Positions 16,266-25,410 are shown, counted from the stretch's first letter. The stretch: 64,000 nt of DNA from Brachybacterium squillarum M-6-3 (GCF_000225825.1 NZ_AGBX01000001.1:62001-126000), one strand, 5' to 3'. Numbers and translations are program-made. The notes: generated by a model not told the origin, from the letters alone.

Positions 16266-16364
16266 TCACTTCTTGTTGCGGCGCTGGTGACGGGTCTTGC
16301 GAAGCAGCTTGCGGTGCTTCTTCTTGGACATGCGCTTGCGACGCTTCTTGACGACGGAACCCAT
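16266..16364 (-). CDS. bTHX/bS22-like ribosomal protein (AURKAIP1/COX24 domain), 32 aa
   Basis: This tiny gene encodes 32 residues, [20 protein letters not shown] followed by [12 protein letters not shown]. The [17 protein letters not shown] signature matches the actinobacterial 30S-associated AURKAIP1/COX24 family. Nearly half its residues are Lys or Arg, consistent with binding 16S rRNA in the small subunit. The gene stands alone, with its own upstream region and the shared hairpin downstream. Confidence 0.9.
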   Translation of the reverse strand: MGSVVKKRRKRMSKKKHRKLLRKTRHQRRNKK

Positions 16365-16479
16365 GGGTACCTCGCGTTCTGCAGGCGCGTGCCTGCCTCG
16401 GGATCAGGATCAGGGTGCGGGGCTCGGCGCTGCCCACACGGGGTGCGGCCGGGGCCCACGCCACGGTCGACCGCCCATT

Positions 16480-18159
16480 TTACACGCGCGCGGGGGCGGT
16501 CCCACCCTCGGCCCGTGCGAGATCGCTCGCAGTGCGGGCCCCCCGCTCGAGCTCGGCCGCGACCTCCTGCACGACCAGGGCGTCGGCCACGTCGTGCACC
16601 CGGTCCCGCAGGATGCGGCGGGCCCGGCGGGCCCGGGCCGCCCCGGCGAGCGCGGCGAGGGTGCCGCCAGCGACGGCCAGCAGGATCCCGGCGCCGACGC
16701 CGAGGGCGACCAGCACCGTGGGCAGCGGGATCGGCACCCACAGCTCCTGGACCATCGGCATCGGCGGCGCGGGCACGCCGAAGAAGCCGAGCACCGCGTT
16801 CAGCGCCAGCCAGCCCAGGCCGACCACGGCCGCGAGCAGGGCGAGCCACTGCAGCAGGTTCCACAGGGGCCACCACCAGGAGGTGTCGCGGCCGCGAAGG
16901 TCGGCCTCGGCGACGGCCTGGTCCAGGCCGTCGGGCAGCTCGGCCTCGCGGGCGCGGGCGGCGCGGCGCACGGCGGCCCGCCAGGGGTCGCTGCCGCCGC
17001 GGGAGGCGGCATCGGCGAAGGTGCGCACGCCGCCGGAGGCGCGGGCGCGGGTGGCGGCGTCGGGCTCGGGCAGGGAGGTGCGCTCCAGGGTGTTGGCCTC
17101 CCGGCCCTGGGCGATGCCGAGGCGGCGCAGCGGGTCGGTCCGCAGGCGGGAGATCCAGCGCAGCGGGGGCCAGCCCACCCGGGTGGCGGCGCGGTGACGG
17201 TAGGAGCCGCCGACGGCGGTGACCACGGGCTCGATGCGGGCGGCGGCCTGCAGGTCCGCGTCGAGGGCGCGGATCGCGGCGGCGGGCACCCGCTCCGGCA
17301 GGTCCGCGGGGTCGGCGGCGGCGCGCAGGCGGCGGGCGGCGGCGGTGACGTCGGCCCGCTGGCGGGAGGCGGCGGCCTCCCGGGTGCGGGCGATGTCCAC
17401 CAGGGCCTCGCGCAGCTCGGCGACGCCCTGGCCGGTCTCGGCGGAGGTGCCGAGCACGGGGGCGGACTCCAGGCCGTCGCGGCGGGCGAGGGCTGCCAGG
17501 GAGTCCAGCACCGGACCGCGCTCGGCCTCCCGGATCCGGTCGAGCTGGTTCAGCACCAGCACGGTGACGGCGTCGTGCCCGGCGAAGGGCCGCACGAAGT
17601 CCTGGTGCAGCACGGCGTCGGCGTACTTCTGGGGGTCGGTGACCCAGACGATCACGTCGACCATGCCGGTCATGTGCTCGGCGAGGGCCCGGTTGGCGGC
17701 CTCGCGGGAGTCGAGGTCGGGCAGGTCCAGCAGCACGATGCCGGGGGCCCCCTCCTCGCGGCGGCGGCGAGGGGCGGCGGCGGTCTCCAGGGCCGCGCCG
17801 GTGCCGTCCAGCAGGTGGCGCTGCTCGACCCCGAGCCAGTCCAGCAGGGGGTCGGCGCCGAGCTCGCCGAGCACCGCGGCGACCGGCTGGGAGGTGGTGG
17901 GCCGGCGCACCGCGGCGCGGGTGACCTCGGTGCCGACCAGGGCGTTGACCAGGGAGGACTTGCCGGAGCCGGTGGCGCCGAAGACGCCGATCACGGTGTG
18001 CTCGGCGGAGAGGGCGCGGCGGCGGTCGATGCGGTCCAGCACGTCCCGGGCGGCGGCGACGTCGACCGCGGGGGCGATGCCGTCCAGCAGCTCGGTCGCC
18101 TCGGCGAGGGCCTCGATCCGGGCGGCCAGGGGCACGGCGGAGCGGCGCCGGGGGCTCAT
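16480..18159 (-). CDS. Membrane-anchored dynamin/Era-like GTPase (second of tandem pair)
   Basis: The 559-residue protein has G1 GATGSGKSS (about residue 60), G2-like PTTSQP, G3 LLDLPDLDS and G4 LNQLDRI, so a complete GTPase site. After a helical middle segment, two membrane helices follow near residues 425-500 (LLQWLALLAAVVGLGWLALN and VLVALGVGAGILLAVAGGTL). A short basic cytosolic tail ends it. The ATG overlaps the stop of the first GTPase by four bases, so the two are made together. A membrane-remodelling or cell-envelope role is inferred from dynamin-like architecture. Confidence 0.8.
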   Translation of the reverse strand: MSPRRRSAVPLAARIEALAEATELLDGIAPAVDVAAARDVLDRIDRRRALSAEHTVIGVFGATGSGKSSLVNALVGTEVTRAAVRRPTTSQPVAAVLGELGADPLLDWLGVEQRHLLDGTGAALETAAAPRRRREEGAPGIVLLDLPDLDSREAANRALAEHMTGMVDVIVWVTDPQKYADAVLHQDFVRPFAGHDAVTVLVLNQLDRIREAERGPVLDSLAALARRDGLESAPVLGTSAETGQGVAELREALVDIARTREAAASRQRADVTAAARRLRAAADPADLPERVPAAAIRALDADLQAAARIEPVVTAVGGSYRHRAATRVGWPPLRWISRLRTDPLRRLGIAQGREANTLERTSLPEPDAATRARASGGVRTFADAASRGGSDPWRAAVRRAARAREAELPDGLDQAVAEADLRGRDTSWWWPLWNLLQWLALLAAVVGLGWLALNAVLGFFGVPAPPMPMVQELWVPIPLPTVLVALGVGAGILLAVAGGTLAALAGAARARRARRILRDRVHDVADALVVQEVAAELERGARTASDLARAEGGTAPARV

Positions 18160-19931
18160 GCCTGCTCCCGGATCCCGGCGGCGAGCCGTTCCAGGGCCTC
18201 GGCGTCGGCGCCGAGGGCGGCGGCGCCCTCGATCCCCTCGAGGGCGTCCAGGCGCGCGGTGAAGGGCTCGAGCCGGGAGTCGACCAGGGCGTCCAGCCGC
18301 GCGGTGAGCTGCTCGCGGGCGATCCGGGCCATCCGCCGCACGGCCTCGTCGCCGAAGATCGTCTCCAGCAGCTTCTGGCCGACGACGGCGGTGCCGGCGC
18401 CGACGCCGACCTCGAGGCCGGTGGGGATGAAGGCGGTGGAGGCGAAGACGACGATCATCAGCGCGACCCCGACGACGTTGACGCCGAGGGAGAGCACCCG
18501 CGCCCTGGTGCGGCGGTCGGCGCCCTCGGTGCGGACGATCTCCAGCACGTCGCCCTGCCAGGCGCGGATGGAGGCGGCGGCCTGCTCGGGGAAGTCCTCG
18601 GGCAGGCGGGAGAGGTCCGCCCCCTCGGCGAGGGCCTTGCCGGCGGGGCTCGCGCGCCAGGCTCCGTCGGCGCGCTCGGCGCCGCGGGCGGACTCGTCGA
18701 CCACGACCTGCACGAGGCCGGTGCCGAGGGCCTGCTCGGCGGCGACGGCGGGGGCGGTGCGGCCGGTGAGGACCATGCCGATGCGGTCGCGGAGGCGGGA
18801 GATCATGCTCTCCACCCCGCGGAAGAAGTCGCCGGTGCCGACGACGTCCTGCCAGCGGGCCAGCACCTCGCCGCGCAGCAGGGTGCCGTCGCCGACGGCG
18901 GCCTCGATGCGCGACCTCGCCTCGGCGAAGGCGTCCTCGGCCTCGCCGCGCAGCCGGGCGACCTCGGTCTGCTGGGCCAGGCCGTGCTCGGCGACGGTGC
19001 GGGCGGAGCCGGCGAGGTCGGCGACGGCCCCGGCGAGGGTGCGGCGGGCGATGCGGGCGCGGGACTCCCCGTCGGCGGCGAGGGAGGCGAGGTGGCCACG
19101 CAGCTCGGCGACCACGGCGGCGGGCAGCAGCGGCTCCTCCCCCATCTCGGTCTCGGGGACCAGCAGCAGGCGCTGCACCTCGATGCCCTCGGCCTCGAGC
19201 ATGGCGCGGAGGTCCGCGCCGAGCTCCTCGGCGACGCCGGGGCGGTCGGGGATCCGGTTCATCACCACGTCGACGGTGACCTCGCGGCGGGCGGCGGTGC
19301 GCAGCACCTCCCAGGGCACGGCGTCGGCGTAGCGGTTGGCGGTGGTGACGAACAGCCAGAGGTCGGCGGCGCGCAGCAGCTGGCGTGCGAGCTCCCGGTT
19401 TCCGGTGGCGACGGAGTCGATGTCGGGGGCGTCCAGCAGGGCCAGGCCGCGGGGGATGCCGTCCTGGGCGCGCAGCTCGAGGCTGGTGGCGGCGGCGTCG
19501 CCCTCCGCGGCGGGCCCGGACACGTCCGCGAGATCGCCCTCCGGGAGCGCGCCGGCGTCGCCGCCGCGCACGCGGGCCAGGCCCGGCAGGATCCGGGTGC
19601 CGGTGAACCAGGCCTCGTCCTCGGGGTGGTGCAGCAGCACGGGCCGGCGCGTGGTGGGACGGATCGCGCCGGAGCGGCTGACGACCTCGCCGACCAGGGC
19701 GTTGACCAGGGTGGACTTGCCGGCGCCGGTGGAGCCGCCGACCACCACCAGCAGCGGGGCGTCCAGGGACGCCAGGCGCGGGGCCACGTGGTCCTCGAGC
19801 TGGGCGAGGGCGGCATCGACGTCGGCGCGGGCCTGCTCGGCCCCGGCGACGGGCAGGGGCAGGCGCAGCTCCCGCAGGTGCTCGGCGAAGTCTGCGAGCA
19901 CCGCGGTGGAGGCGGTCGGGCTGGTGGTCAT
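18156..19931 (-). CDS. Dynamin/Era-like GTPase with membrane segment (first of tandem pair)
   Basis: The 591-residue protein starts at ATG 19931 behind GGAGGAG. The GTPase site has GGSTGAGKST (G1), PTTRRP (G2 region), LLDAPDID (G3) and MNRIPD (G4). A long helical region follows, then one or two hydrophobic segments (VNVVGVALMIVVFASTAFIP and the next Gly-rich stretch) and a C-terminal helical tail. The layout resembles bacterial dynamin-like proteins, which act in pairs in Streptomyces (DynA/DynB) and mycobacteria (Ini proteins). Homology to those exact proteins is not established here. Confidence 0.8.
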   Translation of the reverse strand: MTTSPTASTAVLADFAEHLRELRLPLPVAGAEQARADVDAALAQLEDHVAPRLASLDAPLLVVVGGSTGAGKSTLVNALVGEVVSRSGAIRPTTRRPVLLHHPEDEAWFTGTRILPGLARVRGGDAGALPEGDLADVSGPAAEGDAAATSLELRAQDGIPRGLALLDAPDIDSVATGNRELARQLLRAADLWLFVTTANRYADAVPWEVLRTAARREVTVDVVMNRIPDRPGVAEELGADLRAMLEAEGIEVQRLLLVPETEMGEEPLLPAAVVAELRGHLASLAADGESRARIARRTLAGAVADLAGSARTVAEHGLAQQTEVARLRGEAEDAFAEARSRIEAAVGDGTLLRGEVLARWQDVVGTGDFFRGVESMISRLRDRIGMVLTGRTAPAVAAEQALGTGLVQVVVDESARGAERADGAWRASPAGKALAEGADLSRLPEDFPEQAAASIRAWQGDVLEIVRTEGADRRTRARVLSLGVNVVGVALMIVVFASTAFIPTGLEVGVGAGTAVVGQKLLETIFGDEAVRRMARIAREQLTARLDALVDSRLEPFTARLDALEGIEGAAALGADAEALERLAAGIREQA

Positions 19932-20007
19932 GTCTCCTCCGGGCTCGGTGCGTGCCCCGTCCGTGCGGGGCCCCGCCATTCTGCCTGGTGGAGCATCCAG
20001 CGGCACG

Positions 20008-20023
20008 GTGACTCGAGAGTCAC
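20008..20023. promoter_or_regulatory. 16-bp palindrome in a divergent promoter region
   Basis: GTGACTC-GA-GAGTCAC is a perfect inverted repeat midway between the divergent GTPase operon and the orphan membrane-protein gene. It has the form of a dimeric repressor site. No regulator is encoded next to it. Confidence 0.4.
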
Positions 20024-20075
20024 AATGTGGGCATCCGCGACGAAGACCCCGACGACCGGGGTGGAGAAGGTACTC

Positions 20076-21020
20076 ATGGCCAGCGACCGAGGAACACACG
20101 ACGACCCCGACGATTGGACGCCGGAGCATCGCACGGTCCGCGGGCACGCACGGTGGTTCGTGCCGCTGCTTCTCGCGCCGGTGTTCTACTACGGCTGCGC
20201 CGTGCTCCTCGTCCTGATCCCGTCCGACCGGGACGGGATCGGGGCGCTCGGCTTCTCGCTGCTGACGCTCGTGATCGCGGCCTGCGTGATTCTCGGCCCC
20301 GTGGTGTGTCTGGTCTTCGTCGTCCGGGGCCTCCGACGGATCTGGATCAGCTGGCGGCGGTCGCGAGGGCACTTCTCTCGCAGGGATCGTCAGCAGATCG
20401 CCGAAGCCCGGCAGGGGCACGAGGCGGTGGAGTACGCGATCCGGCTGCGCGAGGATCTGCTCCGGGGCCGTGGCGCTCCCATCCTCCGCCCCGCCGACCT
20501 CATGCCTGCTCACGGGGAGGTCTTCCATCTGCGGGGGGCCTGCCGGTACCAGCGCTTCTACGGGCAGGATGTCACCTACACCACCTCCTCCCCGATGGCC
20601 TACGGACGCCCTCTGTTCGTCGCGGCCGTCATGCTCACCTCGGCGGCCTCGAACTCCGCGGCGAGGTCGAGTGCCGCTGCCGCTGCCCGTGCCCAATGGC
20701 GCGAGCACCAGGTGCTCGACACGATCGTCACGGACCGGCGACTCTTCTGCCGCAGCGCGGCACGGGGCTGGTTGACCTTCGACTACGGGGGCATCACGGC
20801 CTTCCACCCCGACGCGCCCTCGCAGTCGATTGTCCTGGAGTTCGAGCGAGGCAATCCCCTCTACCTCAGCGGACCCATCGTGCCGGCGGCCACGATGATC
20901 ATGGTCGGGCACCGGCTCGGTGCGGAGGGACTGCGCTCGCACGCCTCCGTCCAGCAGCTGCTGGCCTCCCGCGGGCCGGCCGCGGCGCGTCTGAACGCAC
21001 TGGAGCAGGGGAGGTTCTGA
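20076..21020 (+). CDS. Uncharacterised two-helix membrane protein
   Basis: I do not recognise a named family. The 314-residue protein has two N-terminal membrane helices (WFVPLLLAPVFYYGCAVLLV and LLTLVIAACVILGPVVCLVF). A basic stretch and a large soluble domain follow. The latter contains LDTIVTDRRLFCRSAARGWL, then FDYGGITAFHPD and IVLEFERGNPLYLSGPIV, a pattern like a PH-type membrane-associated domain. The ATG at 20076 follows GGAGAAGG by five bases. It lies alone between the GTPases and acuC. Confidence 0.6.
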   Translation: MASDRGTHDDPDDWTPEHRTVRGHARWFVPLLLAPVFYYGCAVLLVLIPSDRDGIGALGFSLLTLVIAACVILGPVVCLVFVVRGLRRIWISWRRSRGHFSRRDRQQIAEARQGHEAVEYAIRLREDLLRGRGAPILRPADLMPAHGEVFHLRGACRYQRFYGQDVTYTTSSPMAYGRPLFVAAVMLTSAASNSAARSSAAAAARAQWREHQVLDTIVTDRRLFCRSAARGWLTFDYGGITAFHPDAPSQSIVLEFERGNPLYLSGPIVPAATMIMVGHRLGAEGLRSHASVQQLLASRGPAAARLNALEQGRF

Positions 21021-21059
21021 GGGTTCCATCGCCGGGACCGCGCGCCGAGGGCGCGGGGA

Positions 21060-22325
21060 TCAGTCCAGGAACGGGTCCAGACCCCACTCGGGGAAGGCGG
21101 CGCGGCGGGCGGCCTGCACGGCCCGGTCCAGGGGGTCCTCGGGGTCGTAGCCGGCGGCCCAGTCGGCCACCTCGAGGCCGCGGCCGTCGCCGTAGGTGAG
21201 GACCGTCGGGTCGGGCCACAGACCGTTGGCCTCGCGGGCGGCGGCCGCTGCCTCCAGGTAGTCCTCGGGCATGCGGGCCTCCGGGTCCAGGGGGTCCCCG
21301 GTGGCGACGGCGATGAGCTGCGCCCAGGAGCGCGGCACCACGTCGATCACGGCGTAGCCGCCCCCGCCGAGGGCCAGCCAGCGGCCCTCGCAGACCTCGT
21401 CGGCGACCTTCCGCAGGGTGGTCATCACGGCGCGGTGCGCCTCGAGGGTGACGCGGAAGTCGGCCAGGGGGTCGGCGCGGTGGGTGTCGGCGCCGTGCTG
21501 TGTGACCAGCAGGCCGGGGCCGATGGCGCGGGCCAGGGCGGGCACCACGGACCGGATCGCGCGCACCCAGCCGGCGGCGTCAGTGCGCGGCGGCAGCGGC
21601 ACGTTGATGGCGCTGCCCGTCGCCCCGGCGCCGCCGGCGTCCTGCACGAAGCCGGTGCCGGGGAACAGCCGCTCCCCCGTCTCGTGCACGGAGAGGGTGA
21701 TCGCGCCGGGCTCGTCCCAGAGGGCACGTTCGACGCCGTCGCCGTGGTGGACGTCGACGTCGATGTACAGCACCCGGCCGACGCCGGCGTCCAGGGCGTG
21801 GCGCAGGGCGATCGCGGCGTCGTTGTAGATGCAGAAGCCGGAGGCGGAGCCGGGCTTGGCGTGGTGCATGCCGCCGGCGACGTTCACGGCGCGGCGGGCC
21901 CGGCCGGCGAGGATCTCGTCCAGCCCGGCGAGCGTGCCGCCGACGATCCGGGCGGAGGCCTCGTGCATGCCGGGGAAGGTCGGCACGTCGTCGCCGCCGA
22001 GGCCGAAGGGCAGCAGCTCGGCGGCGGGCGGCGCGGTGTCGGGCTCGGAGGCGCGGCGCACGGCCTCGACGTAGGCGGGCTCGTGCACGCTGGTGAGCTG
22101 GGCGTCGGTGGCGATCGGAGCGCCGATCACCCGCACCCCGGGGCGCTCCAGCAGCCCGGCGGAGCGGGCCAGCTTCTCGGTGAGCTCGAGCCGCACCGGG
22201 GACATGGGGTGGTAGGGGCCGAAGTCGTAGGCCAGCAGCGCCGGGTCCCAGACCACGGCGCAGCCCGGCTCCTGATCCGGGTGCTGGGCGGCCGGGTCCT
22301 CGCCGGCGGTGCTGCCTCGCTGCAT
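21060..22325 (-). CDS. acuC: AcuC-type deacetylase (histone deacetylase superfamily)
   Basis: A zinc lysine deacetylase, probably acting on acetylated acetyl-CoA synthetase. It is 421 residues long. The HDAC active site is complete: GGMHHA (His154-His155), GFCIYNDAAIAL (about 163-173) and the zinc ligands in IDVDVHHGDG (Asp189, Asp191, His193). GGGGYA near residue 320 holds the Tyr-loop equivalent. The ATG at 22325 follows TACGCT by six bases, a leaderless arrangement. The acs gene it normally serves is not in the window. Confidence 0.9.
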   Translation of the reverse strand: MQRGSTAGEDPAAQHPDQEPGCAVVWDPALLAYDFGPYHPMSPVRLELTEKLARSAGLLERPGVRVIGAPIATDAQLTSVHEPAYVEAVRRASEPDTAPPAAELLPFGLGGDDVPTFPGMHEASARIVGGTLAGLDEILAGRARRAVNVAGGMHHAKPGSASGFCIYNDAAIALRHALDAGVGRVLYIDVDVHHGDGVERALWDEPGAITLSVHETGERLFPGTGFVQDAGGAGATGSAINVPLPPRTDAAGWVRAIRSVVPALARAIGPGLLVTQHGADTHRADPLADFRVTLEAHRAVMTTLRKVADEVCEGRWLALGGGGYAVIDVVPRSWAQLIAVATGDPLDPEARMPEDYLEAAAAAREANGLWPDPTVLTYGDGRGLEVADWAAGYDPEDPLDRAVQAARRAAFPEWGLDPFLD

Positions 22326-22331
22326 GTCCGA

Positions 22332-22337
22332 AGCGTA
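22332..22337 (-). promoter_or_regulatory. Predicted leaderless -10 of acuC
   Basis: TACGCT on the minus strand is six bases before the acuC ATG. It faces the ktrB promoter region. Confidence 0.45.
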
Positions 22338-22401
22338 CCGATCCCCGGCGTGGGTCGTAGACTGCGCCGCGGCAGCGAGCACGCGACGGAGGGGTGAGGA
22401 C

Positions 22402-23817
22402 GTGGATCCACGCAATCCCTCGACGGCGCCCATCCACCCGGCCCTGCACCCCACCCGGTCCACGGTCTCCCGCTTCCGCCAGGTGATCCAGCACTTCGCC
22501 ACGCCCACCCCCGCCCGGCTGGCACTGACCGCCTTCACGGGCCTGATCGCCCTGTTCACGGCGCTGCTGTCGCTGCCGGCGGCGAGCGCCGACGGGGAGC
22601 GCACCGCCCTCGTCGACGCCCTGTTCACCGCCGTCTCGGCGGTGTGCGTGACGGGCCTGGTCTCCGTGGACACCGGTGAGCACTGGTCCGACCTGGGCCT
22701 GGTGATCATCGCGGTCGCGATCAAGCTCGGCGGCCTCGGCATGCTGACCGTGTTCTCCCTGCTGAGCCTGTCGGTGATGCGGAAGATGAACCTGGCGCAG
22801 AAGCTGCTGACGGCCACCGAGACCCGTACCGAGAAGCTCGCCGAGGTGGGCAACGTGGTGCGCACCGTCGTCATCACCTCCTCGATCTTCGAGGTGGCGA
22901 CGTTCATCCTGCTCACGCCCTACATGATCGTCACCGACCATCCGCCGGGCCGTTCGGTGTTCCTGGGCGCGTTCTATGCGATCAGCGCCTTCAACAATGC
23001 CGGCTTCATCCCCGAGGCGGAGGGTGTGGCCCAGTACGCCGGGGACCCGTTCTTCCTGATCCCGGTGGGGATCGCGGTGCTGGTGGGCTCGCTGGGCTTC
23101 CCGGTGATCCTGGTGATGGTGAAGAAGTGGAAGCACCCGGTGCGCTGGAGCGTGCACGTGAAGCTGACGCTCGTCACCACCGGGATGCTGTTCGGTCTCG
23201 CCTGGGTCGGGCTGCTGGCGATGGAGTGGGCGAACCCCGACACCCTCGGCGAGCACGGCATCGGCCGCAAGCTCCTCACCAGCTGGTTCACGGCGATCAT
23301 GCCGCGCTCGGGCGGCTTCTCCACGCTGGACATCGGACTGATGACCGGCGAGTCGCGGCTGCTGATGGACGCGCTGATGTTCATCGGCGGCGGCTCCGGC
23401 TCCACCGCGGGCGGCATCCGGGTCACCACCTTCGCGCTGCTGATGCTGTCGATCTGGGCGGAGGTGCGCGGCAACCCGGACGTGGAGGTCTTCGGCCGTC
23501 GCATCCCCTCGGAGACCATCCGGCAGGCCATCGGCGTGCTGGTGATGGCCGTGTCCGTGGTGATGATCGGGACCTTCCTGATGCTGCGGATGACGGCCTT
23601 CACCCTGGACCAGTCGCTGTTCGAGGTGCTCTCCGCCTTCGGCACGGTGGGGCTCTCGACGGGCATCACCGGGACCCTGCCCACCGATGCGAAGCTCGTG
23701 ATCATCGCGCTGATGTACATCGGCCGGCTGGGGCCGATGACGGTGGCGGCCTCCCTGGCGCTGCGCTCACGCACCCGGATGATCCGCTACCCCCTCGAAC
23801 GTCCCATCGTCGGCTGA
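22402..23817 (+). CDS. ktrB: TrkH/KtrB-family potassium uptake channel subunit
   Basis: The 471-residue transporter has four M1-P-M2-type repeats. The selectivity-filter segments include TAVSAVCVTGLV, ISAFNNAGF, GGGSGSTAGGIRVTT and FEVLSAFGTVGLSTG. It conducts K+ (often Na+-linked) together with the RCK protein encoded downstream. The GTG at 22402 was chosen for the GGAGGGGTGAGGAC ribosome site and the family N-terminus. An earlier ATG at 22309 would overlap the acuC start. Confidence 0.92.
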   Translation: MDPRNPSTAPIHPALHPTRSTVSRFRQVIQHFATPTPARLALTAFTGLIALFTALLSLPAASADGERTALVDALFTAVSAVCVTGLVSVDTGEHWSDLGLVIIAVAIKLGGLGMLTVFSLLSLSVMRKMNLAQKLLTATETRTEKLAEVGNVVRTVVITSSIFEVATFILLTPYMIVTDHPPGRSVFLGAFYAISAFNNAGFIPEAEGVAQYAGDPFFLIPVGIAVLVGSLGFPVILVMVKKWKHPVRWSVHVKLTLVTTGMLFGLAWVGLLAMEWANPDTLGEHGIGRKLLTSWFTAIMPRSGGFSTLDIGLMTGESRLLMDALMFIGGGSGSTAGGIRVTTFALLMLSIWAEVRGNPDVEVFGRRIPSETIRQAIGVLVMAVSVVMIGTFLMLRMTAFTLDQSLFEVLSAFGTVGLSTGITGTLPTDAKLVIIALMYIGRLGPMTVAASLALRSRTRMIRYPLERPIVG

Positions 23818-23876
23818 GCGCCGCAGACACCGACACACCACTCCCCCGACCGCCCTCCCGACCGCAGGAGCACCCC

Positions 23877-24548
23877 ATGCCCCGTTCCCGTCAGAACAGC
23901 GACAGCGTGCTGGTGATCGGCCTCGGCCGCTTCGGCGCCTCCCTGGCCTACACCTTGGAGCGCCTGGGCACCCCGGTGCTCGCCATCGACACCAGCGCCG
24001 AACTGGTGCAGGAGAACGCCTCCCTGCTCACGCATGTGATCCAGGGCGACGCCACCCAGGCGGAGGTGCTCTCCGAGATCGACGCCGCCTCCTTCTCGGT
24101 GGCGGTGGTGGGCGTCGGTTCCTCGGTGGAGTCCAGCGTGCTGATCACCGCGAACCTGGTGGACCTGGGCGGTCCCGTGATCTGGGCGAAGGCGATCTCG
24201 GCCCCGCACGGGAAGATCCTGCGGCGGATCGGCGCCCACCACGTCACCTTCCCCGAGGCCGATGCCGGCAACCGGGTGGCGCACCTGGTCAACGGGCGGC
24301 TGATGGACTTCATCGAGTTCGACGACGACTTCGCGATCGTGAAGATGCGCCCGCCGAAGGAGGTGCACGGCGCGAGCCTCACCGACTCCGACATCCGCCA
24401 GCGCTTCGGGGTGACGATCGTGGGCGTGAAGTCCCCCGGCAAGGACTTCCACTACGCGGCGCCGGACACGGTGATCCAGCCGCACGACGTGGTCATCGTC
24501 GCCGGGGAGACCTCGAAGATCGAGCAGTTCTCGAAACGTCCGAAGTGA
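23877..24548 (+). CDS. ktrA: KtrA/TrkA-type RCK regulatory protein
   Basis: The 223-residue cytosolic gating ring subunit of the potassium system. The Rossmann RCK_N domain begins VLVIGLGRFGASLAYTLERL and has the acidic nucleotide-ribose residue in VLAIDTS. The C-terminal RCK_C domain begins near residue 140 (FDDDFAIVKMRPP). GCAGGAG gives a ribosome site 59 bp after ktrB, so the pair forms an operon. Confidence 0.93.
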   Translation: MPRSRQNSDSVLVIGLGRFGASLAYTLERLGTPVLAIDTSAELVQENASLLTHVIQGDATQAEVLSEIDAASFSVAVVGVGSSVESSVLITANLVDLGGPVIWAKAISAPHGKILRRIGAHHVTFPEADAGNRVAHLVNGRLMDFIEFDDDFAIVKMRPPKEVHGASLTDSDIRQRFGVTIVGVKSPGKDFHYAAPDTVIQPHDVVIVAGETSKIEQFSKRPK

Positions 24549-24552
24549 CTCC

Positions 24553-24573
24553 GGCGGGGATCAGTCCCCCGCC
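24553..24573. terminator. Short stem spanning the ktrA/proC convergent stops
   Basis: GGCGGGG (24553-24559) pairs with CCCCGCC (24567-24573) across six bases. It occupies the whole gap between the two convergent genes and part of the proC 3' end. Confidence 0.4.
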
Positions 24574-25397
24574 ATCTCCTTCGAGCGGTCGGCGGCGGCC
24601 TGCATGGCGCTGGCGATGGCGGCGCGCCCGCCGCGGCGCTCGAACTCGGCCAGGCCCTCCACGGTGGTGCCGCCGGGGCTCGTGACGGTGCCGCGGGCGA
24701 CCGCCACGTGCTGGCCGCTCTCGCGCAGCAGGCCGGTGGCGCCGCGCACGGTCTGCTGCACCAGCTCGGTGGCGAGGTCGCGCTTGAGGCCCTCGCGCAC
24801 GCCCTCGTCGATCATCGCCTCCATGAGGGAGAAGACGATGGCGACCAGGGAGCCGGCGGTGCCGATGAAGGCGTGCACCTGGCCCTCGGTGATGTCGACG
24901 CTGACGCCGGCGCAGGAGAACAGGGCGTGCACGAGATCGTGCTGGGCGTCGGTGACGGCGTCGCCGCGCATGAGGCCCACGGCGCCCTCCCCGACGGAGA
25001 TCGGCACGGAGGGCATGGCCCGCTCGACGGCGGTGTCCGCGGGCAGCGCCTCCTGCATCTGGGCGAGGGTGGTGCCGGCGGCGAGGGAGACCACGACGGC
25101 GCCCTCGGCGAGGCCGTCGCCGATCTCGGCGAGCAGGTCGAGGATCTGGTAGGGCTTCACCCCGAGGACGACGACGTCGGCGCCGTCGACGGCGGCGGCC
25201 CGGTCAGCGGCAGCGGTCACGCCGAGCTCCGCGGCGGCGCGCTCGCTGCTGGCCGGGGAGGAGTTCACGATCCGCACGTGCTGTGGGTCGGTGCCGGCGG
25301 CGAGCATGGCGCGCACGACGGGGCCGCCCATGTTGCCGGCACCGATCACGGCGACGGTGGTGGTGGACAGGTCGGTCTGCGAGGCGTTGTCGGTCAT
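24561..25397 (-). CDS. proC: ProC, pyrroline-5-carboxylate reductase
   Basis: It reduces pyrroline-5-carboxylate to proline with NAD(P)H. The 278 residues start with the dinucleotide motif VAVIGAGNMGGPVVRAML (about residues 16-33). The conserved VLGVKPYQI and VSLAAGTTLAQM motifs follow. The C-terminal dimer domain ends with TSPGGTTVEGLAEFERRGGR, the family signature. TAGGGT lies seven bases before the ATG; GGGGAG just before the start could also serve as a ribosome site. Confidence 0.95.
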   Translation of the reverse strand: MTDNASQTDLSTTTVAVIGAGNMGGPVVRAMLAAGTDPQHVRIVNSSPASSERAAAELGVTAAADRAAAVDGADVVVLGVKPYQILDLLAEIGDGLAEGAVVVSLAAGTTLAQMQEALPADTAVERAMPSVPISVGEGAVGLMRGDAVTDAQHDLVHALFSCAGVSVDITEGQVHAFIGTAGSLVAIVFSLMEAMIDEGVREGLKRDLATELVQQTVRGATGLLRESGQHVAVARGTVTSPGGTTVEGLAEFERRGGRAAIASAMQAAADRSKEMAGD

Positions 25398-25404
25398 GCT
25401 CCCC

Positions 25405-25410
25405 ACCCTA
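25405..25410 (-). promoter_or_regulatory. Predicted -10 of proC
   Basis: TAGGGT on the minus strand is seven bases before the proC ATG. Confidence 0.4.

Noticed and set aside
16297-19332. A 1011-codon open plus-strand frame opposite the GTPase genes
   Set aside because: Shadow frame; the minus strand has complete GTPase motifs in both proteins.
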